A DNA stretch of 64,000 bases from Actinoallomurus soli (GTDB lineage Bacteria > Actinomycetota > Actinomycetes > Streptosporangiales > Streptosporangiaceae): contig NZ_JAMXMV010000024.1 in NCBI RefSeq assembly GCF_024055715.1, positions 36,907 through 100,906 on the forward strand. Reading direction: 5' to 3'. Below the pieces are notes generated by a model. That model was given only the letters and a program-made list of their open reading frames with translations. It did no database searches and had not been told where the DNA came from. This document shows, one piece after another, positions 35,865 through 44,740 of the stretch (positions are counted from its first letter, which is position 1; each line of letters begins with the position of its first letter). Position numbers and translations under genes: made by a program.

Positions 35865-36965
35865 TCAGGGGAGCCGTACGACGTCGGTCCGCTCGGTGAA
35901 CTCGTGCAGGATGTCCGGGAGCGGCGCCACGCCGAGTCCGGGGCCGGACGGCACGCTCATCAGGCCGTCCGCCAGCCGGAACGGCTCGGTGAGGTCGCGG
36001 GTGTAGTACCGGTCGGACGCGGAGACGTCGCCCGGCAGCGTGCAGCCGGGCAGGGCCGCGAACGCGAGGTTGGCGGCCCGGCCCAGCCCGGTCTCCAGCA
36101 TCCCGCCGCACCAGACCGGAACGCCGTGCGCCGCGCACAGGTCGTGGATCCGCCGGGCCTCCAGGTACCCGCCGACGCGGCCGGCCTTCACGTTGACGAT
36201 CGAGCACGCGCCCAGGGTGATGGCGTCGGCGGCGGCCCGCGCCGAGACGATCGACTCGTCCAGGCAGATCGGGGTGGTCAGCGCGCGGGCGAGCCGGGCG
36301 TGGCCGAGCAGGTCGTCCTCGGGCAGCGGCTGCTCGATCAGCAGCAGGCCGAAGGGGTCCAGCGCCGCGAGGTGCCGCAGGTCCGCCCGGCGGTACGCGG
36401 CGTTGGCGTCCACCTGCAGAAGGATGTCGCCGAACCGCTCCCGTACCGCGCGCACCGGTTCCAGGTCCCAGCCCGGCTCGATCTTCAGCTTGATCCGCGC
36501 GTACCCCTGCTGGAGGTAGGCGGCCACGGCGTCGAGCAGTTCGGGGATCGAGTCCATGATCCCGACGGACACCCCGGCCGGTACTCGCGTCCGCGTCGCG
36601 CCCAGGTACGCCGCGTACGACATCCCTGACAGGCGCAGCTCGGCGTCCAGCACCGCCATCTCGACGGCGGCCTTCGCCATCGGGTGACCCCGCACGGGTT
36701 CGAACACCGCGCCGAGTCCGCGGGCGGTGACGTCCGCGGGCAGCCGGGGGAGCAGGAAGTCACGGATCACCTGCTCGTCGCCGTTCACGTACTCGGCGGA
36801 GTAGAGAGGGCCCGCGGCGGCGACGCACTCGCCCCAGCCCTCGACCTCGTCGCCGAAGACCCGGACGAGCAGGACCTCCCGGTCGACCTCCGTGCCGAAG
36901 GACGTGCGGAACGGCGTGACCAGGGGCATGCGGATCCGCCGCAACTCCACTCCGGCGAGCTTCAT
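35865..36965 (-). CDS. N-succinylamino acid racemase / o-succinylbenzoate synthase-type enolase
   Basis: Protein of 366 aa from ATG 36965. Enolase superfamily, MenC/NSAR branch: KxK with Lys159 and Lys161 (RIKLKIEPG), metal ligands Asp186 (QVDANAAY), Glu211 (IEQPL) and Asp236 (CLDES), and Lys260 (NVKAGRVGG). Length equals NSAR of Amycolatopsis. The start overlaps the GNAT gene stop (ATGA), so both are translated together. In a characterised Geobacillus operon, NSAR with a GNAT N-succinyltransferase and a desuccinylase turns D- into L-amino acids. No other menaquinone gene is nearby, which favours NSAR over MenC. Confidence 0.85.
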   Translation of the reverse strand: MKLAGVELRRIRMPLVTPFRTSFGTEVDREVLLVRVFGDEVEGWGECVAAAGPLYSAEYVNGDEQVIRDFLLPRLPADVTARGLGAVFEPVRGHPMAKAAVEMAVLDAELRLSGMSYAAYLGATRTRVPAGVSVGIMDSIPELLDAVAAYLQQGYARIKLKIEPGWDLEPVRAVRERFGDILLQVDANAAYRRADLRHLAALDPFGLLLIEQPLPEDDLLGHARLARALTTPICLDESIVSARAAADAITLGACSIVNVKAGRVGGYLEARRIHDLCAAHGVPVWCGGMLETGLGRAANLAFAALPGCTLPGDVSASDRYYTRDLTEPFRLADGLMSVPSGPGLGVAPLPDILHEFTERTDVVRLP

Positions 36966-37729
36966 CTCGGGCGCTCCAGGAGGTAATAACCGGCGCGGGT
37001 GAAACCGCTCACACGGTACCCCTCGGCGAGCGCGCCGCCGAGCGCCGCCCGCTGCGCCCGGCGCCACTCGCGGGCCGCGTCCGGGTCGCCCGCGCGCAGG
37101 GCGGTCACGTCGGCCGGCGTGCCGACCGCCAGGGTCGCGGCGCCCGCCGCGCCGCGCGTCTCCGGACGGTCGGCCGCGTCCGCGCGCAGCACGATCGGGG
37201 TGTCCGCGCCGGGCTCCGGCCGCGTCGCGGGCCGGCCCGCGATGGCCGCCGCGACCTCCGGGCTCCCGATCGGCCAGGTGAGGAGGAGACGGTCGCTCGG
37301 GTCGCCCATGTTCAGCTCGTCGGGCATGTCACCGTAGAAGTCCTCGAGGTACGCGGTGGCGCGCGCCGCCAGCTTGACCAGGTTGAAGTACGCGTTGCGC
37401 CGGGTCAGCGGGTCGAAGGTCCAGCCGATCGTCGTGATGCCCCGGGCCAGCGCCCATTCGCGCTGGTGCACCTTGATCGCGTACCCGACGCCCCGGCCCG
37501 GCACGGCGACGCCCGTGATGTGGGAGTGCAGGCCGCCGTCCGCGGTCGGGAAGGCCGCGCAGGCCCCGATCATCGTGTTCCCGTCGAACGCCCCGGCGAC
37601 GTACCCACCGATGTGCCGCGTCACCTGGAGCATCTCGTACGGCATCGGGTCGGTCGGCCGCCAGACCTCGGCGAGCAGTGAGGATGCGGCGAAGAGCTCC
37701 TCCGGAGTCGTCAGCTCGCGTACGTCCAT
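36962..37729 (-). CDS. GNAT-family acyltransferase (COG3375-like), probable partner of the racemase
   Basis: Protein of 255 aa from ATG 37729 (MDVRELTTPEELFAASSLL). It has an acetyl-CoA-type GNAT core with GVAVPGRGVGYAIKVHQREW as the pyrophosphate loop and FDPLTRRNAYFNLVKLAA downstream, the signature of the COG3375 group found beside MenC/NSAR genes. In that context the likely reaction is N-succinylation of a D-amino acid with succinyl-CoA. The 3' end overlaps the racemase start by 4 bp. The ribosome site is weak. A desuccinylase was not found in the window. Confidence 0.8.
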   Translation of the reverse strand: MDVRELTTPEELFAASSLLAEVWRPTDPMPYEMLQVTRHIGGYVAGAFDGNTMIGACAAFPTADGGLHSHITGVAVPGRGVGYAIKVHQREWALARGITTIGWTFDPLTRRNAYFNLVKLAARATAYLEDFYGDMPDELNMGDPSDRLLLTWPIGSPEVAAAIAGRPATRPEPGADTPIVLRADAADRPETRGAAGAATLAVGTPADVTALRAGDPDAAREWRRAQRAALGGALAEGYRVSGFTRAGYYLLERPR

Positions 37730-37778
37730 AGTCCGATCGTGGCCCCGGACCGGCCGCCCGTGCGCACCGGGGTCACGG

Positions 37779-38936
37779 TCACGGCAGGAACGGGAAGGGA
37801 TTTCCGGTCTTGGACGGGGAGGGGCTGCCACTCCTGGACGGGGACGGGCCTCCGCTCTTCGACGGAGCCGGGCCGCCGGTCTTCTTCGTCTCGGCCTTGC
37901 GGCCGGCCGTGTCCGTGCCGCCGGCGGACTTCTTGCTCGTCCCCGGCGTCGGGGTCGGCTGCGGGGCGTCGCCCTGGGTGCTGGGCGGGGCGATCGAGAC
38001 CGGGAGCGGGATGAGGTTCTGGATGTAGACGTCGAACCACCGGCCGCTGCCGGTGATGTCGGTCAGCTCGTTGCCGAACGGCCCCATCGCCTCGAACGAC
38101 TTCTCCAGGTTGCTCTGGTTGCGCAGCAGGATCTGCTCGACCTTCTGCAGGTTCTGCAGCGCCGGGTTGAGGGTGGCCTGGTTCTCGTGGATGGTCGCGG
38201 TGATCTGCTGGGACAGGGAGACCGTGCCGGTCAGCAGCTGGTCGATCACCGTCCGCCGGTCGTTGATCTCCTGGAGCAGCAGGCCGCCGTTCTGGACGAG
38301 GACGGCGAGGTCGCCACTGCGGGAGGCCAGCAGCGAGGTGACGTTGCTGGAGTGCTTCAGCAGCTCGTTCAGCTCGTCGTCGCGGGAGGACACCGCACGG
38401 GAGATCTTCTGCAGGCCCGCCAGCGTGCGCCGGACGTTGTCCGGCGAGCCCTCCATCGTCTGGGTCAGGGTGTTCATCGCCTTGGCCAGCTGCTTGGTGT
38501 CGATCTGGCCGAGCTGGGAGCTGGCGTCCTGGAGGGCGGGCACCACCTCGTACGGCGCCGTGGTGCGCGAGATCGGGATCTCCCGGCTCGTGGGCTGCTG
38601 CCCCGGGCCCTTGGGATCGAGGGAGAGGAAGTGTGAGCCGAGCAGCGTCTTGATCTTGATCTGGGCCCGCGTCTGCGTCCCGAAGCGCGCGCTGCTGGTG
38701 AACTTGACCTTCACGTGGTCGCCGTCGAGGTCCACGCTCTCGACCTTGCCGACCTTGACGCCGGCGATCCGCACCTCTTCGCCGGGCTTCAGGCCGCCCG
38801 CCTCGCTGAACGCCGCGGAGTACGTCGTGCCACCGGCGAAGTGCTGCAGGTTGAACGCCAGAAGTGTCGCCAGGCCGGCGGTCGCCAGGCCGGCGATGCC
38901 GATCGGCAGCGGATTACGCTCCCGGAATGGACGCAT
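37779..38936 (-). CDS. Solitary MCE-family protein
   Basis: Protein of 385 aa from ATG 38936 (GAGGTG upstream). N-terminal membrane anchor (about 10-28), then an MlaD/MCE domain (about 35-115; YSAAFSEAGGLKPGEEVRIAG), then a long helical region (about 130-290) of the Mce_C/DUF3407 type and a Pro/Ser/Lys-rich tail. MCE proteins form hexameric tubes for lipid or sterol uptake and normally occur as six genes with two yrbE permeases. Here only one gene is present, with no yrbE nearby, so it may join a complex encoded elsewhere. It follows the DUF35-thiolase operon on the same strand after a 250-bp gap with an inverted repeat. Confidence 0.88.
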   Translation of the reverse strand: MRPFRERNPLPIGIAGLATAGLATLLAFNLQHFAGGTTYSAAFSEAGGLKPGEEVRIAGVKVGKVESVDLDGDHVKVKFTSSARFGTQTRAQIKIKTLLGSHFLSLDPKGPGQQPTSREIPISRTTAPYEVVPALQDASSQLGQIDTKQLAKAMNTLTQTMEGSPDNVRRTLAGLQKISRAVSSRDDELNELLKHSSNVTSLLASRSGDLAVLVQNGGLLLQEINDRRTVIDQLLTGTVSLSQQITATIHENQATLNPALQNLQKVEQILLRNQSNLEKSFEAMGPFGNELTDITGSGRWFDVYIQNLIPLPVSIAPPSTQGDAPQPTPTPGTSKKSAGGTDTAGRKAETKKTGGPAPSKSGGPSPSRSGSPSPSKTGNPFPFLP

Positions 38937-39036
38937 CAGCGCGGCACCTCGCGTCGAATCTCGGCGGACTGGGCGCGCGGTCAGGGTGGAACGCCGCCGT
39001 CCACGCGGCACGCGTGCGACACGGAGTGAGCCCTGG

Positions 39037-39061
39037 CGCGTCAGTGAAAAATACTGACGCG
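39037..39061. promoter_or_regulatory. Inverted repeat CGCGTCAGT-7-ACTGACGCG
   Basis: Perfect 9-bp arms around GAAAAAT, 101-125 bases upstream of the MCE start. The A/T-rich spacer and size suit a TetR-type operator. A terminator for the upstream thiolase gene is the alternative, but it lies 126 bases after that stop codon. Confidence 0.55.
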
Positions 39062-39186
39062 TAGCGTGGCCGACAAGAACCCACTGTGCCCGATCCGCCG
39101 CCTACCTGCGCACGAAGCCGCATCCACGCAGGTCAGCAATGCCTTACTGGCAGCGGTGAGTGACGTAACTCACGTCGCTCGCGTAT

Positions 39187-40401
39187 TCACGTTCGGGCGA
39201 TGATCGCCGAGCCGTGCCCGAACAGCCCCTGGTTGACCGCGATCCCGGCGCGGGCCCCCTCCACCTGCCGCGCTCCCGCCCGGCCGCGCAACTGCCAGGT
39301 CAGCTCGCAGACCTGGGCGATCGCCTGCGCGGGGATCGCCTCACCGAAGCTGGCCAGGCCGCCGCTCGGGTTCACCGGGATCCGGCCGCCGAGCGCGGTC
39401 GCCCCGTCGCGCAGCAACTCTTCCGCCTCGCCCGGCTTGCACAGGCCGATGTCCTCGTACCAGTCGAGCTCCAGCGCCGTGGACAGGTCGTAGACCTCGG
39501 CGAGCGACAGGTCCTCCGGCCCCAGCCCCGCCTCCTCGTACGCCGCCGCCGCGTTCGCCGACCGGAACGGCCGCTCGGGCGGATCGACCGCGAGGCTCGA
39601 GTCGGTGGCGAAGTCCGGCAGTTCGAGGGCGGTGTTCGGGAAGGTCGGGGTGACGGTGGCGATCGCGCCGATCCGCACCGGGGCGTCGTGCCCGCGTCGG
39701 CGCGCGTACTCGACGCTGGACAGCACGACGGCCGCGCCGCCGTCGCTGGTCGCGCAGATGTCCAGCAGCCGCAGCGGGTCGGCGACCACCGGCGACGCGG
39801 CCACGTCCGCCGCGGTGACCTCCGCGCGGTACCGCGCGTACGGGTTGTGCCGGCCGTGCCGGGCGTTCTTCACCTTCACGGCGGCGAAGTCGTCACGCGT
39901 CGCGCCGTACAGAGCCATGCGGCGCCGGGCGTACAGCGCGAAGTACACCGGGTTGGTCGCGCCGAGCAGCCGGAACCGCAGCCAGTCCGGATCGTCGGGC
40001 CTGTCCCCGCCGACGGGCGCGAAAAAGCCCTTCGGCGCCGCGTCCGCGCCGACGATGAGGGCGACGTCCACCAGGCCCGCCAGGATCTGCGCCCGTGCCA
40101 CGCTCATCGCCTGCGCGCCGGACGCGCACGCGGCGTAGCAGCTCGAGACGCGCGCCCCCGACCAGCCCAGCGCCTGGGCGAACGTCGCGCCCGCGACGAA
40201 CCCCGGATAGCCGTTGCGGATCGTGTCCGCGCCCGCGACGTACTGAACGTCGGTCCAGGCGAGCCCGGCGTCGTCCAGCGCGTCCCGCGCCGCCGCGAGG
40301 CCGTACTCGACGAAGCTCCGCCCCCACTTGCCCCACGGATGCATGCCCACGCCCAGGACGGCGACGTCTCTGCCGTTTCCGTGGTTCACAGTGGCCGCCA
40401 C
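39187..40401 (-). CDS. Thiolase / lipid-transfer-type acyltransferase with intact Cys
   Basis: Protein of 404 aa from GTG 40401. Thiolase fold with a normal nucleophile loop (CYAACASGAQAMSVA), followed by LDICATSDGGAAVVLSS, VNPSGGLASFGE and a C-terminal GLFGHGSA. This SCP2-thiolase group works on branched or steroid side-chain acyl-CoA. The start lies inside the upstream DUF35 gene (16-bp overlap), so the two proteins are co-translated and probably form a complex. The operon is preceded by an exact KstR-consensus site at 40837-40850. Cys retention contrasts with the thiolase-fold gene at 24378. Confidence 0.88.
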   Translation of the reverse strand: MAATVNHGNGRDVAVLGVGMHPWGKWGRSFVEYGLAAARDALDDAGLAWTDVQYVAGADTIRNGYPGFVAGATFAQALGWSGARVSSCYAACASGAQAMSVARAQILAGLVDVALIVGADAAPKGFFAPVGGDRPDDPDWLRFRLLGATNPVYFALYARRRMALYGATRDDFAAVKVKNARHGRHNPYARYRAEVTAADVAASPVVADPLRLLDICATSDGGAAVVLSSVEYARRRGHDAPVRIGAIATVTPTFPNTALELPDFATDSSLAVDPPERPFRSANAAAAYEEAGLGPEDLSLAEVYDLSTALELDWYEDIGLCKPGEAEELLRDGATALGGRIPVNPSGGLASFGEAIPAQAIAQVCELTWQLRGRAGARQVEGARAGIAVNQGLFGHGSAIIART

Positions 40402-40799
40402 TTCCAGACGAGGTGGCCCGGGTCGAGCTCCTCGACGACGAGTTCGGCCTCCATCCCGACGGCCAGGTCCTCGATGCTCACGCCGCGCGCCACCTGGCCG
40501 AGGACGATGATCCGCTCGGCCGGCAGCTCGACGGCGGCGACGGCGTACGGTTCGAAGTCCTCGCCCGAGACGTACGGCGGCGGGGGGCGGTAACGCGCGT
40601 CGGTGTACGACCAGATCCGGCCCCGGCTCGACAGTGGCGTGATGACCAGGTCGCCGCCGTCGCAGGCGGGGTTGCGGCAGGTCAGCGTCTGCGGCGGGAA
40701 GTAGACGGTGCCGCAGGCGGTGCAGCGGGTGCCGGTCAGGCGGGGAGGGTCGACGGTGAACCAGCCGTCGACCACGGGCTCGGGTGCGGGCTGCGCCAC
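40386..40799 (-). CDS. DUF35 zinc-ribbon/OB-fold partner protein
   Basis: Protein of 137 aa from GTG 40799, AGGAGG six bases upstream. Rubredoxin-like zinc ribbon with four Cys (CTACG at 26-30, then CRNPAC at about 41-46), followed by an OB fold (about 50-130; GRIWSYTDARYRPPPPYVSG). Such proteins bind acyl-CoA as subunit of thiolases or aldolases. It overlaps the thiolase gene by 16 bp. It is first in the operon, and an exact KstR-like box lies 38 bases upstream of the start codon. Confidence 0.87.
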   Translation of the reverse strand: MAQPAPEPVVDGWFTVDPPRLTGTRCTACGTVYFPPQTLTCRNPACDGGDLVITPLSSRGRIWSYTDARYRPPPPYVSGEDFEPYAVAAVELPAERIIVLGQVARGVSIEDLAVGMEAELVVEELDPGHLVWKWRPL

Positions 40800-40836
40800 C
40801 GGCGACCTCCTATTTGACCAAGCGACCGCTCAAATC

Positions 40837-40850
40837 TATAACGTGTTCTA
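40837..40850. promoter_or_regulatory. KstR-consensus box
   Basis: TATAACGTGTTCTA matches all eight fixed positions of TNNAACNNGTTNNA. It lies 38-51 bases before the DUF35 start, where it would cover a promoter. TTGACCAAGCGACCGCTCAA, a looser imperfect repeat, lies between it and the gene. Confidence 0.6.
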
Positions 40851-40902
40851 GTCGAGTGGAAGGGGGCGCCGGCCGGGTGCCGCACGTGCGCCGCGGGTTC
40901 GG

Positions 40903-42123
40903 TCAGGCGGCGGGTGGCTCGGCCGGTCGGGCGGCGGGTTCGGTCAGGCGGCGGGCGGCGAGGGCGCCGATCGCGAGCAGGACCAGGGCGTAGCCGACCG
41001 TGGCGGGCCAGCGGCCGTGCTCGTACGCCAGGCCGCCCGCCGATCCGCCGAGGCTGCTGCCCCCGTAGTAGGCGAACAGGTAGAGCGCCGAGGCCTGCGC
41101 CTTGCCGCCGACGGCGCGCCGCCCGACCCAGCCGCTGGCGACCGAGTGCGCGGCGAAGAAACCCGCCGTGAACACCAGCAGCCCGGCGCCCATGACGGGC
41201 AGCGTGTCCGGCAGTGTCGCCAGCAGCCCCACGGCCGCCAGGGCGAACGCGCCGTACACGACCGGGCGGCGCCCGATCCGGTCGGCCAGCGACCCCGCCG
41301 CCGGAGAGCTGAACGTGCCCGCCAGGTACATCAGGAACACGAGGCCGGTCAGCCACTCCGGCAGCCCGAACGGGGCGGCCAGCAGCCGGTAGCCCAGGTA
41401 GTTGTAGACGGTGACGAACCCCGCCATCAGCACCAGCCCGATCAGGTACAGCCGCCGCAGACCGGGGTCGCGGAGGTGGCGGAGCAGCGACCCCTGCCCG
41501 GCCCGTGCGGGACGGAAGCAGCGCGACGGGGGGAGCAGGGCCCAGAAGGCGAGCGTGAGCAGCAGCGCGCCGGCCGCGGTGACGCCGAGCGCCCACCGCC
41601 AGCCCGCCAGGTCGGTGACGAAGCCGGGGATGAGCCGCCCGAGCAGGCCGCCGATCGTGTTCCCGGCGATGTACCGGCCCATGGCGCCGCCCAGCGCCTC
41701 GGGATGCACCTCGTCGGCGAGGTAGGCCATCGCCACGGCCGGTACTCCGGCGAGCGCGATCCCCTGCGCCGCGCGGATCAGGCCGAGCAGGGGGAACGAC
41801 GGGCTGAGCGGCAGCAGCAGGCCGAGGACCGCCGCCGTGACGGACGACACCAGCATGACCCGCGTACGGCCGAGGCGTTCCGACAGCGAGCTCACCGGGA
41901 TCACCGCGAGCGCGAGCGCTCCGGTCGACAGCGAGACCAGCAGGCTGGACGCCGTCGGGGAGACGCCGAAGACCCGCGAGAGCACCGGCAGCAGCGCCTG
42001 GGTCGAGTACAGCGACATGAAGGTCGTCAGGCCCGCCGCGAACAGCGCGAGGTTCACCCGGCGCAGGCCACGGGAGCCGCGCCGATGGCGTAGGTCAAGG
42101 TCGGGGGGAGAGGTGACGAGCAC
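40903..42123 (-). CDS. MFS transporter (12-TM, YnfM/AraJ-like)
   Basis: Protein of 406 aa from GTG 42123. About 12 hydrophobic segments; first TM region LYSTQALLPVLSRVFGVSP, motif A SLSERLGRTRVMLVS, and the second-half copy LADRIGRRPVVYGAF. The sequence STQALLPVL is typical of the YnfM group of drug/arabinose-type exporters. It is divergent from a LysR gene at 42195, the normal layout for a LysR-regulated exporter. The substrate is not visible from sequence. Confidence 0.9.
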   Translation of the reverse strand: MLVTSPPDLDLRHRRGSRGLRRVNLALFAAGLTTFMSLYSTQALLPVLSRVFGVSPTASSLLVSLSTGALALAVIPVSSLSERLGRTRVMLVSSVTAAVLGLLLPLSPSFPLLGLIRAAQGIALAGVPAVAMAYLADEVHPEALGGAMGRYIAGNTIGGLLGRLIPGFVTDLAGWRWALGVTAAGALLLTLAFWALLPPSRCFRPARAGQGSLLRHLRDPGLRRLYLIGLVLMAGFVTVYNYLGYRLLAAPFGLPEWLTGLVFLMYLAGTFSSPAAGSLADRIGRRPVVYGAFALAAVGLLATLPDTLPVMGAGLLVFTAGFFAAHSVASGWVGRRAVGGKAQASALYLFAYYGGSSLGGSAGGLAYEHGRWPATVGYALVLLAIGALAARRLTEPAARPAEPPAA

Positions 42124-42194
42124 CGTTCCAGGCTGCGCCGTACCCGACCGATGCGTCCAATGAACGATTCGGCGGACACCTATGCTGATGAGTC

Positions 42195-43055
42195 ATGGAC
42201 CTGCAGACGGTGCGCTGGTTCCTGGCGCTCGCCGAGGAGGGGCACGTCACCCAGACCGCGGCCGAGCTGCGGATCTCCCAGCCGGGCCTGTCCCGGGCGG
42301 TCGCCCGTCTCGAACGCGAGCTCGGCGTGCGGCTGTTCGACCGGGAAGGCCGGACGCTCCGGCTCAGCGCGTACGGCGCGATCTTCCGCCGGCACGCGGA
42401 ACGCCTGGTCGCCGAGGAACGGGCGGCCCGCCACGCCCTCGCCCAGGCCGCGGACCCCGAGCGGGGCGAGGTCGGCCTGGCGTTCCTGCACACCCAGGGC
42501 ACCGCGCTGGTCCCGGAGCTGCTCCGCGACTACCGGCGCGAGCACCCGCGCGTGACGTTCAGGCTGAGCCAGGGCAGCAGCGAGCACATCGCGGCCGCCG
42601 TCACCGAGGGCCGCGCGGACCTGGCGATCACCAGCCCGCGCCCGGCGGACCTCGCCTGGCACCCGCTCACGACCGAACGCCTCCGCCTCGCCGTCCCCGC
42701 CGGGCACCGGCTCGCGGGGCGCAGCCGCGTACGCCCGTCCGACGCCGCCGGCGAGCCGTTCATCCTCATGCGGGCCGGGTACGGGCTGCGCTCCATCACC
42801 GACGAGCTCTTCCGCGAGGAAGGGGTCCGGCCCGACATCGCGTTCGAGGGCGAGGAGGCCGCCACGCTCCGCGGGCTGGTCGCCGCCGGGCTCGGCGTCG
42901 CCATCGTCCCGCCCGGCGAGCCGGTCCCCGGCGTGGCCGAGGTCGTCCTCGCGGGGGCCCGGCGGACGATCGGCCTGGCCTGGGTGGACGGCCGGACCCG
43001 CCCGCCCGTCGTCGAGGACTTCCGCCGCTTCGTCATCTCCCGCGCGGCGACCTGA
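42195..43055 (+). CDS. LysR-family regulator
   Basis: Protein of 286 aa, MDLQTVRWFLALAEEGHVT at the start, HTH about 17-57 (AAELRISQPGLSRAVARLE) and effector domain from about 90. It is close to the group of LysR proteins paired with YnfM-like transporters. The 71-bp divergent gap is short, so the two promoters must overlap, giving coordinated control. No strong ribosome site; start chosen by family alignment. Confidence 0.9.
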   Translation: MDLQTVRWFLALAEEGHVTQTAAELRISQPGLSRAVARLERELGVRLFDREGRTLRLSAYGAIFRRHAERLVAEERAARHALAQAADPERGEVGLAFLHTQGTALVPELLRDYRREHPRVTFRLSQGSSEHIAAAVTEGRADLAITSPRPADLAWHPLTTERLRLAVPAGHRLAGRSRVRPSDAAGEPFILMRAGYGLRSITDELFREEGVRPDIAFEGEEAATLRGLVAAGLGVAIVPPGEPVPGVAEVVLAGARRTIGLAWVDGRTRPPVVEDFRRFVISRAAT

Positions 43056-43089
43056 CCCGGACGGAGGAGACCACCCGGGCCTGACCCGC

Positions 43090-43872
43090 TCAGGCGCGGA
43101 CGGAGGAGACCATCCGGCGCAGTCCGGCGAGCCAGCGGTCGCGGTCGGCGGCCTTCCGGCGTTCGAACTCGGCCACCTCGGGGTGGGGCAGGATGAGGAA
43201 CTTCTCGGCGGCGAGCCCCGCGACGGCCACGTCGGCGACGTCGTCGGGTTCGAGGACGGCGCCCGCCGCGGCCACGACCCGGCCCGCCACGCCCTCCAGG
43301 GCCTCGCGGAGCAGCGGGGTGCGCACGCCCTGCGGGCACAGCGCGCTCACCTTGACGCCCTGGTCGCCGTACGTGAGCGCGAGCCACTCGGCGAAGGCCA
43401 CCGCCGCGTGCTTCGTCACCGCGTACGGGGCGTCACCGGGCTGGGTGAGCAGGCCCGCGGCCGAGCACGTGTTCAGGAAGTAACCCTCGCCGCGTTCGAG
43501 CATCCCGGGCAGCGCGGCGCGCGCCGCGTACACGTGGGCCTGGACGTTGACCGCCCAGGCGGCCGCCCACTGCTCCGGCGTGGCCTCCAGCCCGGCGCCG
43601 GTGCCGATGCCCGCGTTCGAGCACACCAGGTCGATCGGGCCGGCCTCGCCGGCGCGGTCGATCATCGTCCGGACCTGCTCCTCGTCGCCGACGTCGACGC
43701 GGAGCGCGAGCGTGCGGCACTCCAGCCCGGCGGCGACCCGTTCCACGGCGTCCCCGTCGAGGTCGGCCAGGCAGAGCGCGGCCGCGCCCTCGGCGGCGAA
43801 CCGGCGGGCCAGCGCGGCTCCGATTCCGCTCCCGGCTCCGGTGATCACGATGTTCTTCCCGGCGATCTGCAT
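43090..43872 (-). CDS. Classical SDR oxidoreductase
   Basis: Protein of 260 aa with all SDR landmarks: TGAGSGIG (11-18), CSNAGIG, catalytic Ser in NTCSAAG and Tyr/Lys in YAVTK. NAD(P)-dependent oxidation of a hydroxyl group is expected. It is divergent from a second SDR gene with an 83-bp gap that includes GAACCTGATTCGGTTG. A role in lipid or steroid modification is possible given the neighbourhood, but no substrate is indicated. Confidence 0.9.
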   Translation of the reverse strand: MQIAGKNIVITGAGSGIGAALARRFAAEGAAALCLADLDGDAVERVAAGLECRTLALRVDVGDEEQVRTMIDRAGEAGPIDLVCSNAGIGTGAGLEATPEQWAAAWAVNVQAHVYAARAALPGMLERGEGYFLNTCSAAGLLTQPGDAPYAVTKHAAVAFAEWLALTYGDQGVKVSALCPQGVRTPLLREALEGVAGRVVAAAGAVLEPDDVADVAVAGLAAEKFLILPHPEVAEFERRKAADRDRWLAGLRRMVSSVRA

Positions 43873-43902
43873 GGCAGGAACGTAACATCCGAGACTAGGC
43901 TG

Positions 43903-43916
43903 AACCTGATTCGGTT
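43903..43916. promoter_or_regulatory. AACC-TGATTC-GGTT inverted repeat
   Basis: Short inverted repeat with 4-bp arms in the gap between two divergent SDR genes, 40 bases before the plus-strand start. Candidate operator; low weight because of the short arms. Confidence 0.3.
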
Positions 43917-43955
43917 GTCAGAAAGATCCGGGCGTCGGTACGAAAGGCGAATCTG

Positions 43956-44729
43956 ATGGGACTCGAGACCGGGCTGGCGGGGAAGACCGCCCTGATCACC
44001 GGCGCGTCGCGCGGCATCGGACGCGCCACGGCCGAGGCGCTGGCCGCGGAGGGCTGCAACGTCGTCCTGTCCTCGCGCAAGCAGGACGCCCTCGATGAGG
44101 TCGCGCAGGCCATCCGGGCCGCGCACCCGCAGGTCGGCGTGCTGCCGAAGGCCGCACACGTCGGCGACGAGGACGCCGCGCGGGCCTGCGTCGAGGCCGC
44201 CGTCGCCGAGTTCGGCAGCGTGGACGTCCTCGTGAACAACGCGGGCACCAGCCCGTACTTCGGCCCGATGGTGGACCTCGACGCCGCGCGGGCCGACAAG
44301 ACCGTGCAGGTCAACCAGTTCGCCGTCGTGCTGTGGACCCAGCTCGCCTGGAAGCTGTCCATGCAGGCGCGCGGCGGGGCGATCGTCAACATCTCCTCCG
44401 TCGGCGGCATGGTGACCGAGCACGGCATCGGCTACTACAACGCCACGAAGGCCGCCGTCATCCACCTCACCCGGCAGTTCGCGATCGAGCTGGCGCCCTC
44501 CGTGCGCGTCAACGCCGTCGCCCCCGGACTCGTCAAGACCCAGCTCGCCCGGGCGCTGTGGGAGAACAACGAGGAGCAGATCGCCAAGTACATGCCGCTC
44601 GGCCGTCTCGGCGAACCCGAGGACATCGCCAAGGCGGTCGTCTTCCTCGCCGGGGACACGGCGAGCTGGCTGACCGGGCAGACCCTCGTCGTCGACGGCG
44701 GCTCGACCGTCCGTCCGTCCATCGCCTGA
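43956..44729 (+). CDS. Classical SDR oxidoreductase (FabG-like)
   Basis: Protein of 257 aa: TGASRGIG (15-22), NNAGTSP, catalytic Ser in NISSVGG and Tyr/Lys in YYNATK, ending with the VVDGG motif usual for FabG-type enzymes. GAAAGG lies eight bases before the ATG. It is followed by an F420-type LLM gene after 11 bp, so the two probably share a message. Actinobacterial orthologues are often annotated 3-oxoacyl-ACP/CoA reductase. Confidence 0.9.
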   Translation: MGLETGLAGKTALITGASRGIGRATAEALAAEGCNVVLSSRKQDALDEVAQAIRAAHPQVGVLPKAAHVGDEDAARACVEAAVAEFGSVDVLVNNAGTSPYFGPMVDLDAARADKTVQVNQFAVVLWTQLAWKLSMQARGGAIVNISSVGGMVTEHGIGYYNATKAAVIHLTRQFAIELAPSVRVNAVAPGLVKTQLARALWENNEEQIAKYMPLGRLGEPEDIAKAVVFLAGDTASWLTGQTLVVDGGSTVRPSIA

Positions 44730-44740
44730 GGAGGCTCCGC

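Noticed and set aside
39037..39061. Terminator for the thiolase gene at 39187
   Set aside because: The repeat lies 126 bases beyond the stop and has an A/T spacer typical of operators, so I list it as a regulatory site with the terminator as alternative.
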